Positions 54,549 to 64,000 of a DNA stretch of 64,000 nucleotides are shown piece after piece. Numbering within the stretch: the stretch's first letter is position 1; each line of letters starts with the position of its first letter. Where the stretch lies: NCBI RefSeq assembly GCF_027580225.2, contig NC_073343.2:2527501-2591500 (forward strand). The letters are read 5' to 3'. A program made the position numbers and the translations under genes. Under the pieces are notes generated by a model, which had not been told where the DNA came from, made no database searches, and worked only from the letters and a program-made list of their open reading frames with translations. Source of the stretch: Misgurnus anguillicaudatus. Its lineage: Eukaryota > Chordata > Actinopteri > Cypriniformes > Cobitidae.

Positions 54549-55873
54549 ATCTGTGAAAATAATAAAACCATTAACATATTTTTACATTAGTACTTAAAAT
54601 ACATCATGAGAATTAATATATGATGGGATGATTATCTGAATATTTTTATGTAGCCGAAAGTCCCTCTCAGCTGGATGTAAGATGACAAAATAAGTGCAAT
54701 GGCGTCACATTCATTGGCGGCAGATCATGGGATGCAAAGTTAAAGGCTTTGATCATCACAGATTTCATTGCTTCTGGTTGACTCGTTGGCTGCAGTCATC
54801 ATTGAGCATCACACTGAACCGGAGCTGGATCTGTCAGTCTCTTCATGTCTCTTTGGGAACTAAAGGATGAGAAATGCAGAAAAAACAAGTTAGTTTGAAG
54901 GCTGCTGATATAATGTACAGTTTTTACAGTAAGATAGATGTGCGTTTGGTTTGGGTCAAGCAATAAATCAGGGAACGCTTAGTTAAACATACGAGTCTTT
55001 AGACGGATCTTTCAACAAAACAATAAAAAAATGAATAAAATTAAATATTTAAAACGAATCCATATAAATCAACGAACAAAACGCATTAATAATTTACTGT
55101 ATAACACTTCATGATGCACGATTAGTATTTCTGTCTGCCACGTCTTCACATAAAACTTCCAGCTTTGAGCTTCTTCATTGCTGGAGGATATACGGTTATC
55201 AAACAGAATATACAGCTGTCTGTCTGTAGCCATTTGGGAACCATGAGAAGAAACCCTGCAACTCATGACATCTGCTAATGAGTTAATGTTAATGTAATGT
55301 AAAATGTATGGCTGTAGATCCTGACATCTTGAATTGTTTACCTGATTTTAAGCTTGAACACTGTACTCATCTGTAATCTAACCCGTTTTAATGTTACTAT
55401 TATAAAAGAATGGAGGACCTTTTGTCTGAGTCAAATTTCTTTTTCATTTTTTCTCATCAAATTTCTCTCTCTCTCTCTCAACTTTTTTCTCATTTTACAC
55501 GTTGAATTCAGAAATCTCATATCACACCATCCTCAACAGATTTCTCTTAATAACATGGAGAGGACACGCATGTGACAGACTTCCCCCATCACCTCTGATA
55601 CTGATAAGCTGTTATTATTGTTGAACTTAACCTGATCCCGGACAGGTTTTAACGTTTGAATCTGTTGCTTGACAGCAACTACAGGATGTGATTCTAAGAA
55701 CCAAATAGATCAAAGAACCCAAAAAATAACAATGAAATCCAGCTAACTGAGTAATAAGTTTAAAAAGTTGTAAAGCAATGATCTCAAGTTTCAGGTCCTT
55801 AAATTGTTTAATTGTATTTTTTGGGGCGGGGGGGCTTCATTGAAGCTTTCTGCTGCTGCTGCTGCCCTCAACT
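54549..55873. other. Downstream region of the minus-strand repeat gene
   Basis: No coding exon that continues the frame is found. On - there is an acceptor-like CATCCTTTAG just above 54859, so a spliced 3'UTR is possible. Simple repeats: (TC)n at 55466-55479 and (CTG)n at 55851-55864. Confidence 0.35.
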
Positions 55874-57321
55874 TCATTTTTTGTGAACGGACAAGCAAAA
55901 CAGCTTTCTCTCCAGGCTGTCTATAGCACTGCTTATTGAAGCCTGAAAATAAAACAAATGGAGATTTAATGCATGTACGTCACTCTACATATTAAATATA
56001 ACATGACACTTGTTATATTCAGGGCTCTGGTAAATTTTTACCTGTGAGACCACAGTGCTAGACGAAGCCTGGAGAGTAGATGCACTCTGGGCTTGAAGTG
56101 CACGTCTATAAATACATAAACACATTTCTTAATGACCAGCAATATTCTTCATTTCTGCAAACAGTCAAACATTAAACTTTTGTTAAAACTGAGATTTTGC
56201 TAGACTTGCTGAGACTTACTGAATAGCCCGATTTCGCCTTTGCCTTTGCCTTCTCCTCCTTCTTTTTCTTCTTTTTTGCTGCAAAGACAAAAGAGAATAG
56301 AGATGTAATACATGCATATTACACTACACATTAGATATAAATTGGCAGTAGATATGTTTAGGTAAATTTCTACCTCTGAAAGGACAGCTTGTGTAGAGGA
56401 AGGTCTATAAATACATAAAACAATATAATTAAGACCTGTTTTTACAAACATTCAGACGTTAAACAACTGCTGTCTATAAAAATGTTGAAACAGCTAAACA
56501 TTACATTATACATTTTTGAGTTAAAACAGAGAGAACTTGATAAACATACTGAGGAGGAGGCGTAAATCTTGCCCTTTTTCTCGTCTGTATCTCCTGTAAA
56601 TATAAACAAACAAAGATTGAATGCATGTATATTACACTACATTTTACATATAGATTGACATTAGTTTTGTTTAGAACAAATTTTTACCTGTGACATAGCA
56701 GCAGAACGGTGCTTGAGGGACGCACATGCTGGTGCTGGCTGCACTTGTGGAGAGGAAGGTCTATAAATACATAAAACAATATAATTAAGACCTGTTTTTA
56801 CAAACATTCAGACGTTAAACAACTGCTGTCTATAAAAATGTTGAAACAGCTAAACATTACATTATAAATGTTTAAGTTAAAACAGAGAGAACTTGATAAA
56901 CATACTGAGCAGGAGGCATAAATCTTGCCCTTTTTCTCGTCTGTATCTCCTGTAAATATAAACAAACAAAGATTGAATGCATGTATATTACACTACATTT
57001 TACATATAGATTGACATTAGTTTTGTTTAGGACAAATTTTTACCTGTGACATAGCACCAGCATGGCGCTTGTGGGGCGCACATGCTGGTGCTGGCTGCAC
57101 TTGTGGAAGGGAAGGTCTATAAATACATAAAATAAAACAATATTGTTAAGAGCTGTTGCTGCAAATATTCCAACACTTAACATTTGCTATTTGTAAAATC
57201 CCTAAAGCAAAACGTAATTTTACAAATGTTCAACCTAAACACTTTAGAATTTGTTAAACTTACTGAGCTACTGAAGTAAAGATGAAGTGGCCGGAAGTGG
57301 CCGGAGCAGCCCACGGTGGAA
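55874..57321 (-). CDS. 3' exons of the repeat gene with duplicated exon pairs
   Basis: After the array: 57321-57264 (FPPWAAPATSGHFIFTSVA), then two near-identical pairs, 57116-57044 with 56949-56906 and 56760-56688 with 56593-56550. Each pair encodes QPS.PQVQPAPACA..., ...MSQ followed by EIQTRKRARF.PP. A shorter, more diverged pair follows (56404-56374, 56278-56220), then 56105-56042 and the final exon 55942-55874, ending LERKLFCLSVHKK and TGA. The paired blocks, introns included, repeat at about 356 bp, with identical flanks such as ATAAATACATAAAACAATAT. Confidence 0.65.
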
Positions 57322-60300
57322 CTGGCAGAGGAGCAAGAATAAAAGCAAGAATAAAAATAATGGCAGTAACACTAAAAATTATGATTTTGGGAACATTTGT
57401 GCATATAAGAAAAACTGTTTGAAATGTAAATACATTTTTAAATAACTTACAGATAACCGGCTGAGGGCCAGGACCGCCAGAGGAGCGGGCGCGACCCCCA
57501 CAGGAGCGGGCGCGGCCCCCAGAGGTGCCGGTGCGGCCCACAGAGGACCGTGCGGGACCTGCCCTCTGCTGGCCCTCTGCCGGCCCTCTGCCGGTCGCAC
57601 CCGCGGCCACAATCTCAAGCTGAGCTAAACCTGATAAGCAAGAATAAAAATAATGTCAGTAAGACTTAAAGTTAAGATTTTAAGAACAATTGTGCATATA
57701 AGAAAAACGGATTGAAATTTAAATGAATTTTTTAATAACTTACAGATGTCCTCTGAGGACCGGACGGGCGGACGAGCGGCCATGGGTCGTCTGGTAACCC
57801 GGGCACGGGTGGGACCTTCACAGGATCGGCCGCGGGTCGCAGTGGCCGTCGGCAGGCCCAGCAACGGAGCGGACGTCGGCAGGACCGGCAAAGGACCGGC
57901 CGACGGCAGAACCCGCTGAGGGCCGGCCGACTGCACGACCGGCTGAGGGCCGGCCGACTGCACGACCGGCTGAGGGCCAGGACCGCCAGAGGAGCGGGCG
58001 CGACCCCCACAAGAGCGGGCGCGGCCCCCAGAGGAGCGGGTGCGGCCCCCAGAAGAGCGTGCGCGACCTGACCCCTGCTGGCCCTCTGCCAGCCCTCTGC
58101 CGGTCGCACCCGCGGCCACAATCTCAAGCTGAGCTAAACCTGATAAGCAAGAATAAAAATAATGTCAGTAAGACTAAAAGTTACGATTTTAAGAACAATT
58201 GTGCATATAAGAAAAACGGATTAAAATTTAAATGAATTTTTTAATAACTTACAGATGTCCTCTGAGGACCGGACGGGCGGACGAGCAGCCATGGGTCGTC
58301 TGGTAACCCGGGCACGGGTGGGACCTTCACAGGATCGGCCGCGGGTCGCAGTGGCCGTCGGCCGGAGCAGCAACGGAGCGGCCGTCGGCAGGACCGGCAA
58401 AGGACCGGCCGACGGCAGAACCCGCTGAGGGCCGGCCGACTGCACGACCGGCTGAGGGCCGGCCGACTGCACGACCGGCTGAGGGCCGGGACCGCCAGAG
58501 GAGTGGGCGCGACCCCCACAGGAGCGGGCGCGGCCCCCAGAGGAGCGGGCGCGACCCCCAGAGGAGCGTGCGCGACCTGCCCTCTGCCGGCCCTCTGCTG
58601 GCCCTCTGCCAGTCGCACCCGCGGCCACAATCTCAGGCTGAGCTAAACCTGATAAGCAAGAATAAAAATAATGTCAGTAAGACTAAAAGATACGATTTTA
58701 AGAACAATTGTGCATATAAGAAAAACTGATTGAAATTTAAATGAATTTTTTAATAACTTACAGATGTCCTCTGAGGTCCGGACGGGCGGACGAGCGGCCA
58801 TGGGTCGTCTGGTAACCCGGGCACTAGTGGGGCCTTCACAAGATCGGCCGCGGGTCGCAGTGGCCGTCGGCGGGACCATCAACGGAGCGGCCGTCGGCAG
58901 GACCGGCAAAGGACCCCCTGACGGCAGAACCCGCTGAGGGCCGGCCGACTGCACGACCGGCTGAGGGCCAGGACCGCCAGAGGAGTGGGCGCGACCCTCA
59001 CAGGAGCGGGCGCGGCCCCCAGAGGAGCGGGCGCGGCCCCCAGAGGAGCGTGCGCGACCTGCCCTCTGCCGGCCCTCTGCTGGCCCTCTGCCAGTCGCAC
59101 CCGCGGCCACAATCTCAGGCTGAGCTAAACCTGATAAGCAAGAATAAAAATAATGTCAGTAAGACTAAAAGATACGATTTTAAGAACAATTGTGCATATA
59201 AGAAAAATTGATTGAAATTTAAATGAATTTTTTAATAACTTACAGATGTCCTCTGAGGACCGGACGGGCGGACGAGCGGCCATGGGTCGTCTGGTAACCC
59301 GGGCACTAGTGGGGCCTTCACAAGATCGGCCGCGGGTCGCAGTGGCCGTCGGCGGGACCATCAACGGAGCGGCCGTCGGCAGGACCGGCAAAGGACCCCC
59401 TGACGGCAGAACCCGCTGAGGGCCGGCCGACTGCACGACCGGCTGAGGGCCAGGACCGCCAGAGGAGTGGGCGCGACCCTCACAGGAGCGGGCGCGGCCC
59501 CCAGAGGAGCGGGCGCGGCCCCCAGAGGAGCATGCGCGACCTGCCCTCTGCCGGCCCTCTGCTGGCCCTCTGCCAGTCGCACCCGCGGCCACAATCTCAG
59601 GCTGAGCTAAACCTGATAAGCAAGAATAAAAATAATGTTAGTAAGACTAAAAGATACGATTTTAAGAACAATTGTGCATATAAGAAAAATTGATTGAAAT
59701 TTAAATGAATTTTTTAATAACTTACAGATGTCCTCTGAGGACCGGACGGGCGGACGAGCGGCCATGGGTCGTCTGGTAACCCGGGCACTAGTGGGGCCTT
59801 CACAAGATTGGCCGCGGGTCGCAGTGGCCGTCGGCAGGACCATCAACGGAGCGGCCGTCGGCAGGACCGGCAAAGGACCGGCCGACGGCAGCACCCGCTG
59901 AGGGACGGCCGACGGCACGACCGGCTGAGGGCCAGGACCGCCAGAGGAGCGGGCGCGGCCCCCAGAGGAGCGTGCGCGACCTGCCCCCTGCTGGCCCTCT
60001 GCCGGCCCTCTGCCGGTCTCACCCGCGGCCACAATCTCAGGCTGAGCTAAACCTGATAAGCAAGAATAAAAATAATGTCAGTAAGACTAAAAGTTACGAT
60101 TTTAAGAACAAATGTGCATATAAGAAAAAACTGATTGAAATTTAAATGAATTTTTTAATAACTTACAGATGTCCTCTGAGGACCGGACGGGCGGACGAGC
60201 GGCCATGGGTCGTCTGGTAACCCGGGCAGGTACCGGACATATGAGGGGGCGTACTGGTCTATATAAATAAATATAAAAATATTCAGGGACTACCCAATTG

Positions 60301-63010
60301 CTGTTACCATATTTACATAAACATGGCTAAAACAAATATTATAAATGATTAAGTATAACAAAAGGTTAATAGCTGAACTCACGGAGCATTAGATCTCTGC
60401 CTAAAGCTCGCATCCACCTCCTCATATGTCACAGTTACAGTCTGCAGGAAAAATAACAAACTGAGAATTAACAAATGATCATTAAACTACTTTTTAACTT
60501 AAAATTGAACTAGTTATGATCAAATTTAAACCTGCGAGATTTTCGCAGACTGAATCCTGCCCGGGCCTGGCCTTCGACCACTCGGCTGGGCAAACCCTGA
60601 TAAGCAAGAATAAAAATTACAAGTTAAAGAACAATTGTGAATCCATCGAATCTTAATAAATATGTATTAGAACATTTCAAACTTACTTTGGTGGGTGGAC
60701 AAACCGCGAGACAACAAAGGACCTTCTCGAGCATCCAACGGACCTCCTGGAGGGAACTCCTCAACTAGCTTTGTCCCACTTGGCTGGAAATGCAGAAAAC
60801 AGAGAATTAATACATGCACATTCAATTTCTTTGTAACTTGGCACTAGTTATGATAAGGGCTCTGGTAAAACTCTAACCTGTGAAGTACAAGTGGGACGCT
60901 TGTGAGGAGTTAGTCCCAGGGATCCTGGATAGCTCATAGAAGGTCTATAAATACAAATAAAACATGTAATAAAATCTGTTTGTGCAAACACTCAAGTACA
61001 ATGTCATTTTTTATTTACAGCTAAACATATTTTTTTGTTTAAAACATGAAATTACAAATGTTAAAAGGAAACATTGCAATATTCTCTGATGAATTTAGTG
61101 CCTTCTAATAGACCAATAGACAAATGTTTCCTTCAGCACTCATCTGAATCATTACAAGCCAACTGACATTATAACACAGGGGTACCCAAATTCGGTGGGT
61201 GTCCTGCAGAGTTTAGCTCCAACCCTAATCAAACACATCTTACTAAGCATACTAGAAACTGCCAGGCAAGCTGAGGCGAGTTGGAGCTAAACCCTGTAGG
61301 ACAACCGCCCCACAGGACAGAGTTTGGGTACCCCTGCATTAACAAGTTCATGCATTTCAACTGATTCTTTATATTATTTACTGTGAATGTTTTATCTTAC
61401 CCTTTACTGAGACCGCCTTTGTTTGAAGCCGCAGAAAACTTCAAAACAGGTTTCTGGGCTTTTAACACTGGACCTGTATATGAAAAGCATTTTATGAGTT
61501 TTACAGTATAAGAGTTAAGGAGAACAACAAGATCATTCTTTCTTCCAGTATATTGTCCAGAAGTGTCCATTTGAGATTAAGTCAGGTGTGAGAAGAACAT
61601 GCAATGTCAACAACATTAACAACGGAGTTTGGTAACGCTTTATATTACGACCCGCAATGTACGGCATAATTAAGCATAGCTATTTGTAACAACAGAGTAA
61701 CTTTAAAGTACATACTTGTAGGTATAAGGTAACAATAGATTTATTTTGGGGTAATAGGGTGGTAAGAATATGGAAAATTATCAATTATTTATACTTTATA
61801 AATTATTTAAAAGTATTTTATAACTACAGTGTACCTATTGTAATATTACATGGTATGTACGACTTAGGCAAATATCTGGGGAAATGATGTATAAATTATT
61901 TAATAATTTTTTTGTACATTTTTCTTATTCCCTACTTACCTGAAGAAAGTATATTGTATACAGTCGATGTCTACGAGCCACGTCGTCAAATAAAATATAA
62001 CAGCACATCACTTTTTAGTAGCCTATATTACTGATATGATTTAAATAGCAAAAGTCCAGCTGATTTATAATAATATCGCCCCTTAGTCATACATACCAAG
62101 TAATATTACAATAGTTACAAAAAATGTTCTGTGGTAATCCTGTGGTATTTAACTCTGTCCAAAAGCTTTGGTTTTACCACACAATACAACAGAAAAACCA
62201 CATATGGCATCTAATGGTAAATTCGTGTGATACAATACAACAAAAAAGTGCTGTGGTAATCCTGTCATATTTAGCTCCAATCATTTTTTGTGTGGTAGTT
62301 TCTTGTTGTACCGAAGCAGTATCACAGGATTAACACAGGACTTTTTGTAAGGGTAAAATACTTCAAGTATAAATAATTTATAATTTTCCATATTTTACCA
62401 CCTTATTACCCCAAACGTATCATATTGTTCCCTTATACCTACAAGTATTGTGTACTATAAAGGTACTCTGTTGTTACAAATAGGTACGTTGTAAATGATG
62501 TTTAATTACCCGGTACATTGCGGGTCTTAATATGAAGCGTTACCCATGGTTTTAAAGTAACTGTCAAGTTTTTAAGTTAACGTTAGTATAGTAGCAAAAC
62601 GATAACTGAGTTTTACACTTTAAACGACTTTTTAGTTACAGATACTGACTCACTTACACAGTTCATGTCAAACTCTGATTAACACAAATATAATAAACAC
62701 ATCTCATTTGACTCTATAGTTAATAACAGAAGAAATGGGTTTACTTACAGGTCTCTCTCGCGGTGTCCGAAATACGGTGAACCGGCATCACCGCGGGCTC
62801 CACAGCTGGCATCCGAGGACGCCTCCTGAATTGTCCGCGGTGGACCTCCGGTTCACCGCTATGGTCCCGGCAGTATGGCTCGGTACTAGGCTGGCGTCCC
62901 AAGAAAGAGACCAGCCAATTGTACATGGCCAAAAAAACCCGCGCGATTAGCCAGCCAAAGAATGGCCGGCTAACCGCAGCGGACTTTTTTGGCCTTCTAT
63001 ATATCCTCAT
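55874..63010 (-). CDS. Unrecognised 22-exon repeat gene, Arg/Gly/Ser/Pro-rich protein of 1088 residues
   Basis: Exons (- order): 63010-62749, 61473-61401, 60944-60878, 60783-60687, 60596-60532, 60441-60383, 60258-60167, 60052-59726, 59612-59244, 59130-58762, 58648-58253, 58139-57744, 57630-57451, 57321-57264, 57116-57044, 56949-56906, 56760-56688, 56593-56550, 56404-56374, 56278-56220, 56105-56042, 55942-55874. All are bounded by AG and GT, phases agree at each of 21 junctions, and the sum (3267 nt) is one open frame. Residues 1-87: basic N-terminus with a hydrophobic stretch at 19-38 (GWLIARVFLAMYNWLVSFLG). 239-917: six repeat exons. 937-1066: small duplicated exons with basic NLS-like clusters (EIQTRKRARF, QKRRKRRRRRQRQRRNR). 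No known domain recognised. Probably disordered, perhaps nuclear; function unknown. Individual small exons could be alternatively spliced. Confidence 0.68.
57451..60052 (-). repeat. Tandem array of six homologous coding exons
   Basis: Exon sizes 327, 369, 369, 396, 396 and 180 nt, all symmetrical phase 1-1, separated by near-identical introns of about 110-120 bases. Unit spacing measured between exon starts is 440, 482, 482, 509 and 509. Each starts LAQLEIVAAGATGRGPAEGQ (with minor changes), continues with GGRARSS-type heptads, then PQPVVQSAG / PQRVLPSAG / PLPVLPTAA nonamer-like repeats and TATATRGRSCEGP, and ends RVTRRPMAARPPVRSSEDI. Size steps of 27 nt come from gain or loss of one PQPVVQSAG copy. 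The last exon (57451-57630) is truncated after GPGPQPVI. Exon 60258-60167 carries only the end module. Another frame is also open over much of each exon, but it meets stops at the exon's first codons. Confidence 0.85.
60167..61473 (-). CDS. Exons 2-7 of the repeat gene
   Basis: Six small exons. Exon 2: CPVLKAQKPVLKFSAASNKG. Exon 3: GPSMSYPGSLGLTPHKRPTC and TSQ. Exon 4: PSGTKLVEEFPPGGPLDARE, then GPLLSRGLSTHQ. Exon 5: RFAQPSGRRPGPGRIQSAKI and SQ. Exon 6: TVTVTYEEVDASFRQRSNA. Exon 7: PPVRPLICPVPARVTRRPMA and on to SSEDI. Exon 5's upstream intron (CCTGATAAGCAAGAATAAAAAT on +) is the same as that before each array exon, so exon 5 is a diverged relative of the array unit. Exon 3 resembles the 73-nt exons near the 3' end (PS..., PHKR, ..SQ). 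Confidence 0.62.
61177..61336. mobile_element. hAT-like MITE in intron 2 of the repeat gene
   Basis: CAGGGGTACCCAAATTCGG at the left and CAGAGTTTGGGTACCCCTG at the right, with inner TTTAGCTCCAACC and GTTGGAGCTAAACC also paired. Flanking 8-mers TTATAACA and CATTAACA are similar but not identical. Confidence 0.8.
61631..62550. mobile_element. Palindromic MITE in intron 1 of the repeat gene
   Basis: GGTAACGCTTTATATTACGA with CCCGCAATGTAC at the left is mirrored by GTACATTGCGGGTCTTAATA with TGAAGCGTTACC at the right. GTTGTTACAAATAGGTACG and its mirror, and TTACCACCTTATTACCCC and its mirror, lie further in. A second, unrelated stretch with GTGGTAATCCTGTGGTATTT repeats sits in the centre (62128-62345). 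Confidence 0.75.
62749..63010 (-). CDS. First coding exon of the repeat gene
   Basis: Starts MRIYRRPKKSAAVSRPFFGW and ends ..HRISDTARET plus one base; donor CCT/GTAAGT. Basic ends flank a hydrophobic/amphipathic stretch (residues 19-38), long enough for one membrane helix or a membrane-binding amphipathic helix. The ATG at 63010 is the first one downstream of the TATA box. The frame is open further upstream but holds no ATG. Confidence 0.65.
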
Positions 63011-63195
63011 GAAGAAGATACCAAACACACAAAAACAAAACAAAACACACCAAACACCACCAAAACACGCAGAAGAACAAACGCCCAAAAACACAAATAA
63101 CACGCCCAAAACACACAAATATCAAGCCAAAAACAGACCAAAAAACACGCCAACTTCAAATTCTCACTCTGTATAACTCCTAACTGTAAACCCAC
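63011..63195 (-). promoter_or_regulatory. 5'UTR of the repeat gene, G/T-rich and without ATG
   Basis: Between the likely start site (about 30 bases downstream of the TATA box) and the ATG at 63010 the transcript sense strand is strongly T- and G-rich (TGTGTTTTGGGCG, GTTTTGTTTTGTTTTTGTG) and contains no ATG, so 63010 is the first usable start codon. Confidence 0.5.
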
Positions 63196-63219
63196 AAATT
63201 TTCTCGAATTCGCGCGGTC

Positions 63220-63226
63220 TTATATA
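63220..63226 (-). promoter_or_regulatory. TATA box of the repeat gene
   Basis: On - the sequence reads GGGCTATATAAGACCGCGCG, a strong TATAA core with GC-rich flanks. It lies 210 bases from the ATG. CGTCACTGCAAGAG just upstream includes a TGACG half-site (on +, GTGACGAAAT). Confidence 0.6.
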
Positions 63227-63230
63227 GCCC

Positions 63231-64000
63231 TCTTGCAGTGACGAAATAATCACACACACACAACACACAGTTCCATTAGCGTCACTTCTACTGTGACATC
63301 ACCCTCTGCGCCATAGAAATAGTTTAAAACGTCAAACAGAATATTTAACCCATTAAATAGACAAAAAAAGTATACAATTTTGTTAAAAACATAATAAGCA
63401 CAAAATAGACATCAAGATAGATCTATTAACATTATACAGAGGAAAAACTATAGACCATTTTGCCAGATGTAAACAACACTGGTCCAGAAGCACTCACTCT
63501 TGTTTTAATTTTTTTTTAGTTAATATTTATTTTACATTTTGATTCAATTCTACATTTTCTGTTGGTTGTATTTTCTTCCAATATTAATTAATATTAATAT
63601 TTTGTTCAGTGTTAAAAAACTGAAACTTGTCTATAAACATATTCCCCTTTAAAATCTCCTTCGACCCAAAGCTAGGCCTATGATGTAAAAACATAAATAT
63701 TAGCCATATGTAACATGTAACATAATTTTAATCATCACTGCAGTATTTGGTACTGTCTTTACTGTATATGAAGTGTTTTCTATAGGTTATGTTTGTATTG
63801 TAATTACTTGTTGTTGTTAACTGTAAGATTCTTTTATTTTTAACATTCAGTAACATTTATCTCTTACTGTATAATTCTTATAAAATAAACCCTAATTATC
63901 ATCCGAAAGCAAATAGTGACTGTGTATTGTTTTCATATTAGTGGCTTAAATTAGTGTGGGCTAAACATTCCCCAAATCCATTCACAAAGTTTAAAACATA
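63231..64000. other. Upstream intergenic DNA, no gene seen
   Basis: A (CA)n-type stretch at 63250-63268, then AT-rich sequence to the window end. No open frame or repeat structure of note. Confidence 0.4.

Noticed and set aside
57732..58127. Alternative long open frame on - in the array exons (reading RLWPRVRPAEGWQRASRGQV..)
   Set aside because: It is an out-of-phase shadow of GC-rich repeat exons. It meets stop codons (TAG or TGA) at the exon's first bases, and only the phase-1 frame joins all neighbouring exons.
59808..60050. Open frame on + across the array
   Set aside because: Antisense shadow of the GC-rich exon; no splice or start context on +.
1..64000. CRISPR arrays, operons, phage or plasmid functions
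   Set aside because: The window is a vertebrate genome with spliced genes. The tandem repeats seen (43098-43531, 57451-60052) lack the short-repeat/unique-spacer pattern.

Overview
This is vertebrate nuclear DNA, almost certainly from a teleost of the carp/zebrafish group (Cypriniformes). It has large GT-AG introns, three recognisable vertebrate genes or gene pieces, and a dense load of Tc1/mariner, hAT-like and TTAA-flanked palindromic DNA elements plus tRNA-derived SINE pieces typical of cyprinid genomes. No prokaryotic or viral genes were seen.

Layout. (1) 1-3.6 kb: last coding exon and 3'UTR of a KASH-domain gene on +, best read as syne3 (nesprin-3). (2) 3.6-15.1 kb: intergenic DNA made largely of transposon copies, including a head-to-head Tc1 palindrome interrupted by a TTAA element and an 857-bp hAT-like element with a perfect 8-bp target duplication. 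(3) 15.3-49.9 kb: a complete clmn (calmin) gene on +, 13 coding exons (15468-48562). All splice phases agree and give a 1000-residue protein with two calponin-homology domains, a long acidic region and a C-terminal membrane anchor. Intron 1 is 17 kb. Insertions lie very close to several exons. (4) 50.9-51.95 kb: four exons for the C-lobe and tail of a ROS1-type receptor tyrosine kinase on +, without the N-lobe and with a frameshift, so a truncated pseudogene or relic. (5) 54.4-63.25 kb: an unfamiliar gene on -, read here as 22 exons (63010 down to 55874), one open frame of 1088 codons. Its centre is a tandem array of six phase-1 exons on a 440-509 bp period, coding for Arg/Gly/Ser/Pro/Ala-rich repeats. 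Its 3' part is built from duplicated small exon pairs. I do not recognise this gene; it is the best candidate here for something undescribed.

How the parts relate. Syne3 and calmin both put an actin-linked protein on the nuclear envelope or endomembranes through a C-terminal membrane segment, and their genes also neighbour each other in human (14q32), so syntenic linkage supports both calls. The ros1 fragment and the minus-strand repeat gene have no evident functional link to them. All exon limits were read by eye from splice motifs and phase; no similarity search was run.
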